A DNA stretch of 32,828 bases from positions 1 through 32,828 of the forward strand of contig MWBK01000007.1 of the NCBI GenBank assembly GCA_002069025.1, given 5' to 3'. The position numbers were made by a program, and so were the translations under genes. Position 1 is the stretch's first letter, and each line of letters begins with the position of its first letter. Source of the stretch: Bacteroidetes bacterium ADurb.Bin302. GTDB taxonomy: Bacteria; Bacteroidota; Bacteroidia; Bacteroidales; Paludibacteraceae. Shown one piece after another: positions 23,780-29,929 of the stretch. The notes beneath the pieces are model-generated. The model worked only from the letters and a program-made list of their open reading frames with translations. It ran no database searches and was not told the origin of the DNA.

Positions 23780-23984
23780 TAGTATCACCGTCCTTTGGCG
23801 TATTCAGTAATGATAATATCTCTGCTAATATGCAACCGTTAGTTACTTCTATCTGTACAAGCGTACCTAAAAGCTTTTCGGTAGCGGTGGGTGACTGTTC
23901 AGATACGATTTTTAAAGCTACCTTCGCACCATTGGTATAATTTTCATTTGCTTGCTCCAATATTGCTTTAAGTCTCTCATCCAT
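23772..23984 (-). CDS. Small hypothetical protein
   Basis: 70 residues, helical (MDERLKAILEQANENYTNG, then LGTLVQIEVTNGCILAEIL). AAAGGAG lies upstream of the ATG at 23984. Overlaps the start of the coiled-coil membrane protein by 8 bases, so the two may be a pair. No family is recognised. Confidence 0.6.
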   Translation of the reverse strand: MDERLKAILEQANENYTNGAKVALKIVSEQSPTATEKLLGTLVQIEVTNGCILAEILSLLNTPKDGDTNG

Positions 23985-24002
23985 AAAAATACTCCTTTCA
24001 TC

Positions 24003-24209
24003 TCAATCCCCATAGTAACCTATATCTTCAAGGTCGTTTTCTCGCACGATTTTTAATTCATTATTTTCATAAAGAAGTTCAACAAGCCAGAAGGTTTCAT
24101 GGCTATCTTCAACTTTAAGTTTACCTACTAAGTAAACAGTTCCATATAAAGTATGCGTTGCGGTATCACCGATATGTGGTTCTTCTTGTCTTAAACAAAA
24201 ACTGCTCAT
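24003..24209 (-). CDS. Small beta-rich hypothetical protein
   Basis: 68 residues with many beta strands (GTVYLVGKLKVED, FWLVELLYEN), perhaps an SH3-like barrel, with VRENDLEDIGYYGD at the end. AAAGGAGG precedes the ATG at 24209. Function unknown. Confidence 0.65.
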   Translation of the reverse strand: MSSFCLRQEEPHIGDTATHTLYGTVYLVGKLKVEDSHETFWLVELLYENNELKIVRENDLEDIGYYGD

Positions 24210-24248
24210 TTTGCCCTCCTTTAATATTAAATATATTGTCTATAACAT

Positions 24249-24464
24249 TTAAGGACGTTTCTTATATATGTTACTACAATTCTTTTCAAAATATTGTTTT
24301 AACATTTCATATTTCTGAGTATATGTTGCTGTGCCACAATCACACTGGTCTGTAAATGAATTATTATAAAAAGGGCATTTAGAACCACACTGAAAATTTG
24401 CATAGTAGTCGTGGCAAATCTCATTAAATGTTTTATCTACAAGAAACTTTTCAAAATCATTCAT
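24249..24464 (-). CDS. Small Cys-rich phage protein
   Basis: 71 residues with CGSKCPFYNNSFTDQCDCG (four to five cysteines, a likely zinc site) after a helical start and before a C-terminal helix. AAGGAGG precedes the ATG at 24464. It fits the pattern of small zinc-binding proteins throughout this region. Confidence 0.65.
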   Translation of the reverse strand: MNDFEKFLVDKTFNEICHDYYANFQCGSKCPFYNNSFTDQCDCGTATYTQKYEMLKQYFEKNCSNIYKKRP

Positions 24465-24497
24465 ATTAACATCCTCCTTAATAAAATAAGACTTTAA

Positions 24498-24878
24498 CTA
24501 CACTTCGTCATAAAAGTCATCATGATAAGTTGATTCATCAAAATAATCTGGTGCTTCGCTACAATCATACCAACAGTATTCGACAAGAGCCAATTCCTTT
24601 ATAGATATTTCTCTGCCTTTAAGTAAGTTAGAGAACAATCTCCGATACTTCATAAGTTCAGAAACTCTTAACGGTCTTGACCTGCCCCAGTCTCCACTTA
24701 CCTCTTTACTGCAATCTAAATTATAATCAATAAAGAACTCTCTTGTTGGAGCAATTTCAAACTCTGTCTTTTCAAGTAGTTCTGCTATGTCCCAACTGTC
24801 ATTGACATTAAATATCTTACAAGATTCTTCTTCCGATATCTTCATTCTAACAGCTTTTCTATGACAATACTCACTCAT
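24498..24878 (-). CDS. Acidic hypothetical protein
   Basis: 126 residues, with an acidic, aromatic-rich C-terminus (YFDESTYHDDFYDEV) and a mostly helical body. The ATG overlaps the previous stop as TAATG, with AGGAGG upstream. No recognised domain. Confidence 0.65.
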   Translation of the reverse strand: MSEYCHRKAVRMKISEEESCKIFNVNDSWDIAELLEKTEFEIAPTREFFIDYNLDCSKEVSGDWGRSRPLRVSELMKYRRLFSNLLKGREISIKELALVEYCWYDCSEAPDYFDESTYHDDFYDEV

Positions 24879-25096
24879 TATGAGTCCTCCTTTATATCAA
24901 CCTTTGTATTAATACGAAGCACTGGACTATTGCATAGCATAGATTCATCACAAATATATTTAATACGGTCAATAATATCGTCTGGTTTATCACGTAATGT
25001 ACTCTCTATTTCCTGATGTATTACATTTACGATACACTGTTCTAAGTAAAGTAAATCTCGTATTCTACGTGACTTTATTTTATCGTTATCTATCAT
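24878..25096 (-). CDS. Small helical hypothetical protein
   Basis: 72 residues from ATG at 25096 (MIDNDKIKSRRIRDLL), with GGAGG overlapping the stop of the radical SAM gene; a start 15 bases earlier is less likely. Predicted helices, no motif. Directly follows the radical SAM gene, so it may belong with it. Confidence 0.6.
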   Translation of the reverse strand: MIDNDKIKSRRIRDLLYLEQCIVNVIHQEIESTLRDKPDDIIDRIKYICDESMLCNSPVLRINTKVDIKEDS

Positions 25097-25098
25097 AC

Positions 25099-26007
25099 TC
25101 AATCCTCCCAATTTGTAGTCTTTACAACCTCAAACATTTCATCAATGGTCATTCCATTAATCGGTATACTCTTTACCTTTGCAATAACACTGTTCTTTGA
25201 GAATATCTGATTAACAAGGTCAATATAAAAGGTAAACGTACCATCATCACCCATGTAGAATCTTTCCCATTCTTCTTCACTCATTAATCGCTTAACATCA
25301 AGCTGTTTAATTGCGAGATTGTCAAATGAAAGATTCTTAAACCATCCTTCTTTTACAATTGTAGGGAGCATAAATCCAAGATAAGTTGTGTTCTTCATAA
25401 GTTCTTTAAGATTGTTTGAACGATATTCAAGACCTCTGCCTGTTGTTTTATATCCAAGTATCAGAATCTTTAAATCATGATTGGCAAGTCTATCAAGGTC
25501 GTTTTCTGTAAGGATTCCATTGATAGTATGAATAACTGCATTAGGAATAGTCTTTACAAGATTAATAAAAGCATCCGTAGGCTCTCTCAGTGATATACCA
25601 AGTCCCCATATTAACTTCTTATCAAGAAGTTCCTTGATAAAATAGTAGAATCTTTCAAAATGAATCTGGTTTACTGTCAGATTTGCAATAACTTTCTTCT
25701 CCTTTAACTTTGAAAGAAAAGCTATAAGGTATGGATGTGAAAGGTCATTGCCGTTGAGAGCCATTTCTGTATACGGATGAAGTGAATCAATAAACTTATC
25801 ATTCATTATATCTCCATGCTTACCTAACGTAGTGCAACCCTCATAACAGAACTGACAACCGCCATCACATCTATCCGTAATCTTACAATCTACGTTTTCT
25901 GCAAAGACAGGTCTGAACTCATCATCCTCAGTACGTCTAACAGTTGTACCATCATCCCAACGTATCACACTTACATTTCCATTCTTGTATCTTGCTAAAA
26001 GTTTCAT
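25099..26007 (-). CDS. Radical SAM enzyme
   Basis: 302 residues from ATG at 26007 (MKLLARYKNG), with TAGGAGG upstream; a longer frame to 26061 starts in a palindrome and has no site. The radical SAM motif is CDGGCQFC with Cys47, Cys51 and Cys54 binding a [4Fe-4S] cluster, plus flanking Cys41 and Cys58. MALNGNDLSHP follows as the GGE-like segment. The rest suits a TIM barrel. It has no C-terminal SPASM cysteine cluster. The substrate is unknown; the two proteins encoded just before it share an N-terminal FETNSSSVHS motif and are candidates. Confidence 0.85.
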   Translation of the reverse strand: MKLLARYKNGNVSVIRWDDGTTVRRTEDDEFRPVFAENVDCKITDRCDGGCQFCYEGCTTLGKHGDIMNDKFIDSLHPYTEMALNGNDLSHPYLIAFLSKLKEKKVIANLTVNQIHFERFYYFIKELLDKKLIWGLGISLREPTDAFINLVKTIPNAVIHTINGILTENDLDRLANHDLKILILGYKTTGRGLEYRSNNLKELMKNTTYLGFMLPTIVKEGWFKNLSFDNLAIKQLDVKRLMSEEEWERFYMGDDGTFTFYIDLVNQIFSKNSVIAKVKSIPINGMTIDEMFEVVKTTNWED

Positions 26008-26051
26008 AGTATTTCCTCCTAAATTATTTCTTCTCCTAAATGGAGTATGTA

Positions 26052-26071
26052 ATAGGAGCATATGCTCCTAT
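26052..26071. repeat. 20-bp perfect palindrome
   Basis: ATAGGAGCATATGCTCCTAT is its own reverse complement. It lies between the 26080-26391 gene and the radical SAM start. No U run follows, so it is a candidate operator or mRNA hairpin rather than a terminator. Confidence 0.8.
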
Positions 26072-26079
26072 ATTAGTTA

Positions 26080-26391
26080 TTAATCGTGTCCATAATAGCC
26101 AAAGGCATGAACTGTTTCACCTGATTCTGTTGTATACTTACCATCAAAAGTCTCATATTCAAGACATTTCCAGTCATTAAATTCTTCATAGGTATAATAT
26201 CCTGTGTATGTTCCTTCTTCTTCTCTGGCTCTTTCTATTTCCTCACTCTTATCAACAAATTTGTGTTCCCATCTATTATAATATACCTCACCATTTCTCC
26301 ACTTACTGTACTCATCGTCAGAACACATTGTAAGTGAATGAACTGAACTGCTGTTTGTTTCAAAAATACCTCTGCGAATTACTTCTTTCAT
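26080..26391 (-). CDS. FETNSSSVHS-motif protein 1
   Basis: 103 residues from ATG at 26391 with AAAGGAG 8 bases upstream. It begins MKEVIRRGIFETNSSSVHSL, almost identical to the start of the 26406-26936 protein, whereas the rest differs. The remainder is rich in Tyr, Trp, Glu and Gly (NRWEHKF, YTGYYTYEEF). The same motif opens many phage and Clostridia proteins I have seen, but its function is not known to me. It lies directly upstream of the radical SAM gene in the operon. Confidence 0.75.
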   Translation of the reverse strand: MKEVIRRGIFETNSSSVHSLTMCSDDEYSKWRNGEVYYNRWEHKFVDKSEEIERAREEEGTYTGYYTYEEFNDWKCLEYETFDGKYTTESGETVHAFGYYGHD

Positions 26392-26405
26392 AATCAATTC
26401 TCCTT

Positions 26406-26936
26406 TTAGTTTCCTTTTATAAAATAATCAAAGTTTTCTGAATCATGATACGGATTAAGTTCTTTACCATCATTACCCCAGTAATATTCATCACCTATAA
26501 AACAGGTGTCAAGATAATCCTTACTACCACAATTATCATTTCCTGTATAAACAACACTATCATCATTAAATAGACACCTGAGAAGTAAATCCTCATCTTC
26601 AAGTACAGCGTCTACAAAATCAATTGTATCTTCTGAGTGGTCAATTCCCCACCAACGAGAAGCCTTTTCCTCTGGCTGAAATGTATAATCAATTTCATAC
26701 TTGTCAAGAATTGATTTCAGCTTATCGAGAAGATAATCGGAAAGGCTCTGGCACATAATAGCAGTATAAAGATAATCTGGTGTATCGACTGTACTATTCT
26801 CCCATCCGTATTCGCCAAGATAAAAAGAGATTTTCTTTCCCTTAACATCATCAACTGGCTTCTTTGAAATGCATATCGAATGTACACTTGAACTATTTGT
26901 CTCAAACATTCCGTTTCTGATTACTGTTTTGCTCAT
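26406..26936 (-). CDS. FETNSSSVHS-motif protein 2
   Basis: 176 residues starting MSKTVIRNGMFETNSSSVHSI. The conserved N-terminal box is followed by an acidic, aromatic body (HSEDTIDFVDAVLEDEDLLLR) and a C-terminal YYWGNDGKELNPYHDSEN. AAGGGGTGA precedes the ATG at 26936, which lies in the stop codon of the next gene upstream. This conserved N-terminus on two otherwise unlike proteins next to a radical SAM gene suggests a recognition signal. Confidence 0.75.
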   Translation of the reverse strand: MSKTVIRNGMFETNSSSVHSICISKKPVDDVKGKKISFYLGEYGWENSTVDTPDYLYTAIMCQSLSDYLLDKLKSILDKYEIDYTFQPEEKASRWWGIDHSEDTIDFVDAVLEDEDLLLRCLFNDDSVVYTGNDNCGSKDYLDTCFIGDEYYWGNDGKELNPYHDSENFDYFIKGN

Positions 26937-27253
26937 TAAAACTCACCCCTTTCCGCAGGATTATCAACCTTTGGTGTTGATTCAGACCTTAAATTATATA
27001 TTTTCTCTTTGAGTTTCGCCACTTCTTCTTTGAGTTTTCTGTTCTCACAGTCTCTTTCGTACTTGTCTCGATTAGCTTTCTCAATATCCTGTTTCTTTGT
27101 TGCAACTTCCTCGACAAGATTACGGTACTCATGAAGTGTAACCGTAACTGTAAGTTCCTGTGGTGCTGTAAAGTTATCAAGATTATTGTTGTTATAACAA
27201 TCCATTTTCTTTTCAAGCACAACATTGTTTGTAATTGTATTTTCCATAATCAT
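26936..27253 (-). CDS. Coiled-coil protein
   Basis: About 105 residues. The ATG at 27253 overlaps the previous stop as ATGA; the ATG six bases on (27247) has better spacing to GGAGG and is nearly as likely. Residues 45-90 form a long charged coiled coil (YRNLVEEVATKKQDIEKANR, KLKEEVAKLKEKI). The N-terminus contains a run of Asn. Function unknown. Confidence 0.65.
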   Translation of the reverse strand: MIMENTITNNVVLEKKMDCYNNNNLDNFTAPQELTVTVTLHEYRNLVEEVATKKQDIEKANRDKYERDCENRKLKEEVAKLKEKIYNLRSESTPKVDNPAERGEF

Positions 27254-27792
27254 TCTTCCTCCATTTCTGCGTTTAACCAATCACAGCATTTCTGTGCGAT
27301 TTCTTTTGAACTGAAATAAATTATATTTCTCTCACATACACTGTCCCAGTCATAATCATATTCATTATCTTCCGAATCATAATATACATAATAGGCACGA
27401 TTGTCATAATCACCTGAGAAAAAATCACCTGAGAAAACAGGCTTGTAGTCTCTGTCATAACACCACTTAAAAGCCAAGAGTTTATCATTGAACTCTTTTA
27501 TCTTCTGTGCCTGTTCTGCGTATTCTTTTATAGGATAATTTGAATAACGGTCTGTATTATTGTCGCTGTATTTTTCATCATCTATATTTCCAAGTCCACC
27601 TTTAATGATTTCGTTGTGACTGTTAAAATAAAACATATCTTCTTTACTGTTAATACAATTCCAGTATTCGGCAAGAACACTTTCCTTGTTTTTCTTTTCT
27701 TCGTTTTCCTTTTCTTTCTTTATCTCCGCAAGCAGTTTATTGGTTTCTGCTATCTGTACTTTAAGTAATTCTATCTTTTCGTCAATGGTCAT
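27250..27792 (-). CDS. Conserved phage protein
   Basis: 180 residues; AAGGAGG precedes the ATG at 27792. An N-terminal coiled coil (residues 1-35) and a body ending NIIYFSSKEIAQKCCDWLNA. The 'YFSSxEIAxxCxDWLN' ending is common to many phage hypotheticals of Firmicutes, which supports a phage origin. No activity known. Confidence 0.75.
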   Translation of the reverse strand: MTIDEKIELLKVQIAETNKLLAEIKKEKENEEKKNKESVLAEYWNCINSKEDMFYFNSHNEIIKGGLGNIDDEKYSDNNTDRYSNYPIKEYAEQAQKIKEFNDKLLAFKWCYDRDYKPVFSGDFFSGDYDNRAYYVYYDSEDNEYDYDWDSVCERNIIYFSSKEIAQKCCDWLNAEMEEE

Positions 27793-27804
27793 ATTATTTC
27801 CTCC

Positions 27805-28134
27805 TTAATCAAATCTTACCTGAGAGCGAAGTGCGTTCTCATAATTTCTAAGTTCTTCCTGTTCATCTTTTGAAAGGAACTTTTCACAATACTCATCAAT
27901 GTCCTCGATATACTCATTATCATCTTCGTACACCCAGTCGCACCATTCCTGCGTTTCCTCATCATACATTTCAAGACCACCTGTGTTACTGTAATCAGGT
28001 CTGATATGCTGATTATACTGAAAGCAATTAAAATATGAAAGTAAATCCATTGTTTTCTTGGCTTCTTTCACTGACTGTACAGGAATATGAATAGCATCCA
28101 TCTGTGATACCCACCATACTCTTAATTTACTCAT
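27805..28134 (-). CDS. Conserved phage protein (KLRVWW family)
   Basis: 109 residues starting MSKLRVWWVSQMDAIHIPV, then FQYNQHIRPDYSNTGGLEMY and EWCDWVYED. This arrangement, KLRVWWxPQ then PDYxNxGGLExY, is a familiar phage hypothetical family. It has no known function. GGAGG precedes the ATG at 28134. Confidence 0.8.
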   Translation of the reverse strand: MSKLRVWWVSQMDAIHIPVQSVKEAKKTMDLLSYFNCFQYNQHIRPDYSNTGGLEMYDEETQEWCDWVYEDDNEYIEDIDEYCEKFLSKDEQEELRNYENALRSQVRFD

Positions 28135-28156
28135 TTCTTATTTCCTCCTTATAAAA

Positions 28157-28456
28157 TTATAAATTATTTAAAGATTCCATTTCGAGAATCCTTATACCGC
28201 ATCTCCCAAACCTATCACGGTCATAAGCTATATTGCAATAAAGAATGACTGGATATTCATAACTCCACGGCTCACTATCAATATTATGTTCTTGTGCATA
28301 CTCTTTAAGAGTTTCAAGTTCATTGCCATCTTCATCGGTTTTTAATCTAATCCCAAAGAACTGCTCCCAATCTTCGGGACAATCGAAATTATCTCTCATT
28401 TTTTCCACAAAAGAAATAAACTCGTCACGATTATTCAATTTGTAGAATCTACTCAT
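28157..28456 (-). CDS. Hypothetical phage protein
   Basis: 99 residues (MSRFYKLNNRDEFISFVEKM...). Contains CPEDWEQFFGIRL and EPWSYEYPVILYCNI. AAGGAGTG precedes the ATG at 28456. First protein gene after the tRNA cluster, so it may be read from promoter P4. Not recognised. Confidence 0.65.
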   Translation of the reverse strand: MSRFYKLNNRDEFISFVEKMRDNFDCPEDWEQFFGIRLKTDEDGNELETLKEYAQEHNIDSEPWSYEYPVILYCNIAYDRDRFGRCGIRILEMESLNNL

Positions 28457-28493
28457 TTACAATTCACTCCTTGTTTTGATATAAAAAATAAAG

Positions 28494-28583
28494 TGGGGCA
28501 AGAGGGAATCGAACCCTCGGTGTTTACCACATGGGTATTGGTTTTTAAGACCAATGCGTTTCATCCAACTTCGCCATTGCCCC
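28494..28583 (-). tRNA. tRNA-Leu(UAA)
   Basis: Acceptor stem GGGGCAA/TTGCCCC, discriminator A, no encoded CCA. Anticodon loop CTTAAAA gives anticodon UAA. T-arm GAGGG-TTCGATT-CCCTC. Long variable arm (class II, 90 bases), as expected for leucine. It has a normal D-arm (GTTGGATGAAAC region). Confidence 0.9.
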
Positions 28584-28757
28584 ATTAATGAGACTTCTTT
28601 TTACAAGTCAAGTCCCCAATATCTTGCGTATACGATATGGATATTGCTCTTGGAATCCATTAACACCACCGCTTAAAGTAGGGAACGATTTACACACCAA
28701 AAATGTTGCAACGTTGGTGTCATCCCATCTTTCTTAAAGGAAAAGCGATATTCCTAT
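28584..28757 (-). ncRNA. Structured spacer between the two leucine tRNAs
   Basis: 174 bases without a protein gene. In it three hairpins are visible: CAATATC/GATATTG (28617-28623 with 28640-28646), CACCAA/TTGGTG (28695-28700 with 28714-28719) and AGGAA/TTCCT (28738-28742 with 28751-28755). No T-arm or tRNA signature is present. The region may be a folded RNA or just tRNA precursor spacer. Confidence 0.35.
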
Positions 28758-28840
28758 TGGTGTCCTCTATGAGAGTCGAACTCATACGCTTTCGCAACTG
28801 ATTTTGAATCAGCCATGTCTACCAATTCCATCAAGAGGAC
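28758..28840 (-). tRNA. tRNA-Leu(CAA)
   Basis: Acceptor GTCCTCT/AGAGGAC, discriminator A and encoded CCA (28758-28760). Anticodon loop TTCAAAA gives anticodon CAA. T-arm TATGAG-TTCGACT-CTCATA; a short variable arm GCGAAAGC. With the UAA isoacceptor this supplies both UUA and UUG decoding. Confidence 0.9.
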
Positions 28841-28971
28841 TTATGTATGCCCTACCAAGTAGGGCTATATGGAGGAACACGTTATGTCAGAACGTGTGAA
28901 GATTGCTTGCCCTGACAATCAGGGCATCTTAGGAGGTGGCTTACTATGACAAGCATAATAAGTGAAGATAT
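28841..28971 (-). ncRNA. Spacer with three strong hairpins
   Basis: On the minus strand: GCCCTGA-TTG-TCAGGGC (28909-28925), ACACGTT/AACGTGT around loop CTGACAT (28877-28897), and GCCCTAC-TTG-GTAGGGC (28849-28865). The first and third have the same frame and triloop but swapped inner base pairs, so two base pairs have changed together. No function known; no protein gene on this strand. Confidence 0.45.
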
Positions 28972-29160
28972 TGGCATGAGAGGGTGGAGTTGCACCACCG
29001 AAACTATGTTTAAACTGTATCGACTTGCAAGAATCAGGAACGCAATCTTTCCGCATTACGTTCACCATAATACAGAAGTCATTTTGAGTTTGATGACCCA
29101 TAGTTTATTTCACCTATCTTCCTCATCGACAGGCTTACCTATAACTGACAAGGCTCTCAT
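28972..29160 (-). ncRNA. tRNA-like RNA with large insertion and encoded CCA
   Basis: 5' ATGAGAG (29160-29154) pairs perfectly with CTCTCAT (28982-28976), followed by discriminator G and encoded CCA (28974-28972). Directly before the 3' acceptor strand is a T-arm GGTGG-TGCAACT-CCACC, with the loop normal except G for the second U. One base further lies an 8-bp helix AAACTATG/CATAGTTT (29106-29099 with 29008-29001) enclosing about 90 bases with further hairpins. No good D-arm or anticodon arm is visible. It could be an interrupted tRNA or a tmRNA-like chimera, but the acceptor lacks the G3-U70 pair of alanine-charged tmRNA. Confidence 0.55.
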
Positions 29161-29167
29161 ATAATAG

Positions 29168-29279
29168 TGACAGTAATGAGAATCGAACTCATGTCAGGTG
29201 CTTGGTACGCAGAATAATTGCTGTTACTATCTTATACAAGATAGAATTTAAACCTGTTCTACCATTGAACTATACTGTC
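29168..29279 (-). tRNA. Gly-type tRNA interrupted by a 41-base insert in the anticodon stem
   Basis: Acceptor GACAGTA/TACTGTC, discriminator A; D-arm GTTC-AATGGTA-GAAC; T-arm ATGAG-TTCGATT-CTCAT; all normal. The anticodon 3' half GCACC follows loop GTACCAA, but its 5' partner is split: GGT after the D-arm and GC before the loop, separated by 29211-29251. Removing 41 bases restores GGTGC/GCACC and a 71-base tRNA with anticodon ACC (glycine). The insert folds into CTATCTT-GTAT-AAGATAG. Whether it is spliced, or the gene is broken, cannot be told. Confidence 0.65.
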
Positions 29280-29290
29280 ATATGTATTAT

Positions 29291-29312
29291 GCGGTAGATT
29301 AGCCCCTACCGC
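29291..29312 (-). ncRNA. 7-bp hairpin upstream of the interrupted tRNA
   Basis: GCGGTAG (29291-29297) pairs with CTACCGC (29306-29312) around an 8-base loop. It precedes the 5' end of the Gly-type tRNA by 11 bases in the transcript. Confidence 0.5.
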
Positions 29313-29356
29313 AAGGCAGAAAGGAGGTGTTACAAATGCATCTGGTTATTGGTGTT

Positions 29357-29416
29357 AGATTGGAGGGGACTACACAACTGTCCCTAACAGTTTAACTGCT
29401 ATTGTGTACCCAATCT
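29357..29416 (-). ncRNA. Possible pseudoknotted RNA element
   Basis: Starting 3 bases after the CCA of tRNA-Lys: stem AGATTGG/CCAATCT (29416-29410 with 29363-29357), then TACACAA/TTGTGTA (29408-29402 with 29377-29371). The apical part has GGGAC (29084 region in the loop at 29384-29380), complementary to GTCCC (29370-29366) in the bulge on the 3' side, which would form a pseudoknot. No known family recognised. Confidence 0.45.
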
Positions 29417-29419
29417 AAT

Positions 29420-29493
29420 TGGTGGGAACAGAGAGAATCGAACTCTCAACTAATCCTTAAAAGGGACTTGTTTTACCATTAAACTATATTCCC
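29420..29493 (-). tRNA. tRNA-Lys(UUU)
   Basis: Acceptor GGGAATA/TGTTCCC with one G-U pair, discriminator A, CCA encoded. D-arm GTTT-AATGGTA-AAAC, anticodon arm AGTCC-CTTTTAA-GGATT with anticodon UUU, T-arm GAGAG-TTCGATT-CTCTC. Confidence 0.9.
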
Positions 29494-29775
29494 AGTAATA
29501 TGCTGTTCAAAACCACCAACCAAACAGCACTTGCGAACTCCATCTATCACATATCCGCAGTTCCTACAGTTCACTATCCTATCCGCATTTCAGCGAATCA
29601 CATCATTGACCACTTCACTGACAAGTATAGTCAATTACCATTCCGAATTTCAATAGCCTTTGGCAAGAAGGTCTATCTACACCGTTTCCTTTTTCTGAAA
29701 GTAAATCTTTCACATCTTCTTATTTATTGGAGAGATGAAGTAGACACGGTTCTCTTAACACATTTGTTGTCCCAT
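29494..29775 (-). other. 282-base spacer between tRNA-Gln and tRNA-Lys
   Basis: No tRNA signature and no supported protein gene. Visible are a 6-bp hairpin GCTGTT/AACAGC (29502-29507 with 29523-29528) just after the tRNA-Lys 5' side, and a diverged repeat of about 28 bases centred on two TATCCGCA copies (29552-29559 and 29580-29587). A plus-strand frame (29500-29841) runs into the tRNA-Gln gene and looks fortuitous. Confidence 0.4.
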
Positions 29776-29851
29776 TGGTTAGAGCGAGAGGATTTGAACC
29801 TCCGAATGGTAGAGTCAAAATCTACTGTCTTAACCACTTGACTACGCTCTA
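29776..29851 (-). tRNA. tRNA-Gln(UUG)
   Basis: Acceptor TAGAGCG/CGCTCTA, discriminator A, CCA encoded. Anticodon arm GTAGA-TTTTGAC-TCTAC with anticodon UUG; T-arm GGAGG-TTCAAAT-CCTCT. First tRNA of the array after promoter P4. Confidence 0.9.
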
Positions 29852-29856
29852 ATAGT

Positions 29857-29879
29857 TAATATACATTTTACTCTTTGTA
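29857..29879 (-). repeat. Shared leader element, copy 4 (23 bp identical to 18258-18280)
   Basis: Begins TACAAAGAGTAAAATG in transcript orientation and ends TATATTA, 5 bases before tRNA-Gln. It is identical to the copy 11.6 kb away before the SSB-like gene. Its presence upstream of both tRNA and protein genes argues for a role in transcription or processing rather than translation. Confidence 0.75.
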
Positions 29880-29885
29880 CTATTT

Positions 29886-29929
29886 AATATACAGAGATTA
29901 GGTTTTTTATTTCCCTCTCTCTGTATATT
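29886..29929. promoter_or_regulatory. 12-bp inverted repeat at the P4 transcription start
   Basis: AATATACAGAGA (29886-29897) and TCTCTGTATATT (29918-29929) are perfect inverted copies separated by 20 bases. The right copy abuts the -10 box of P4, so the transcript would begin inside it. It could be an operator for a dimeric repressor. Confidence 0.6.

Noticed and set aside
28584..28757. Additional tRNA in the spacer between the leucine tRNAs
   Set aside because: No T-loop-like sequence and no matching acceptor strands could be found.
28919..29101. 60-codon minus-strand frame within the tRNA-like RNA
   Set aside because: It covers the T-arm, acceptor and CCA of the tRNA-like RNA; the AGGTGA before the ATG is probably chance, and the protein has no sensible pattern.
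28972..29160. tmRNA
   Set aside because: Only 189 bases, no tag reading frame ending in Ala-Ala, no G3-U70 acceptor pair, discriminator G instead of A.
29034..29160. Hammerhead ribozyme (CGATGAG ... GAAA)
   Set aside because: The CUGANGA core is incomplete (the U is missing) and the stems do not fit.
29500..29841. 113-codon plus-strand frame between tRNA-Lys and tRNA-Gln
   Set aside because: No ribosome binding site or promoter, biased composition, and its end reads through the tRNA-Gln gene on the other strand.
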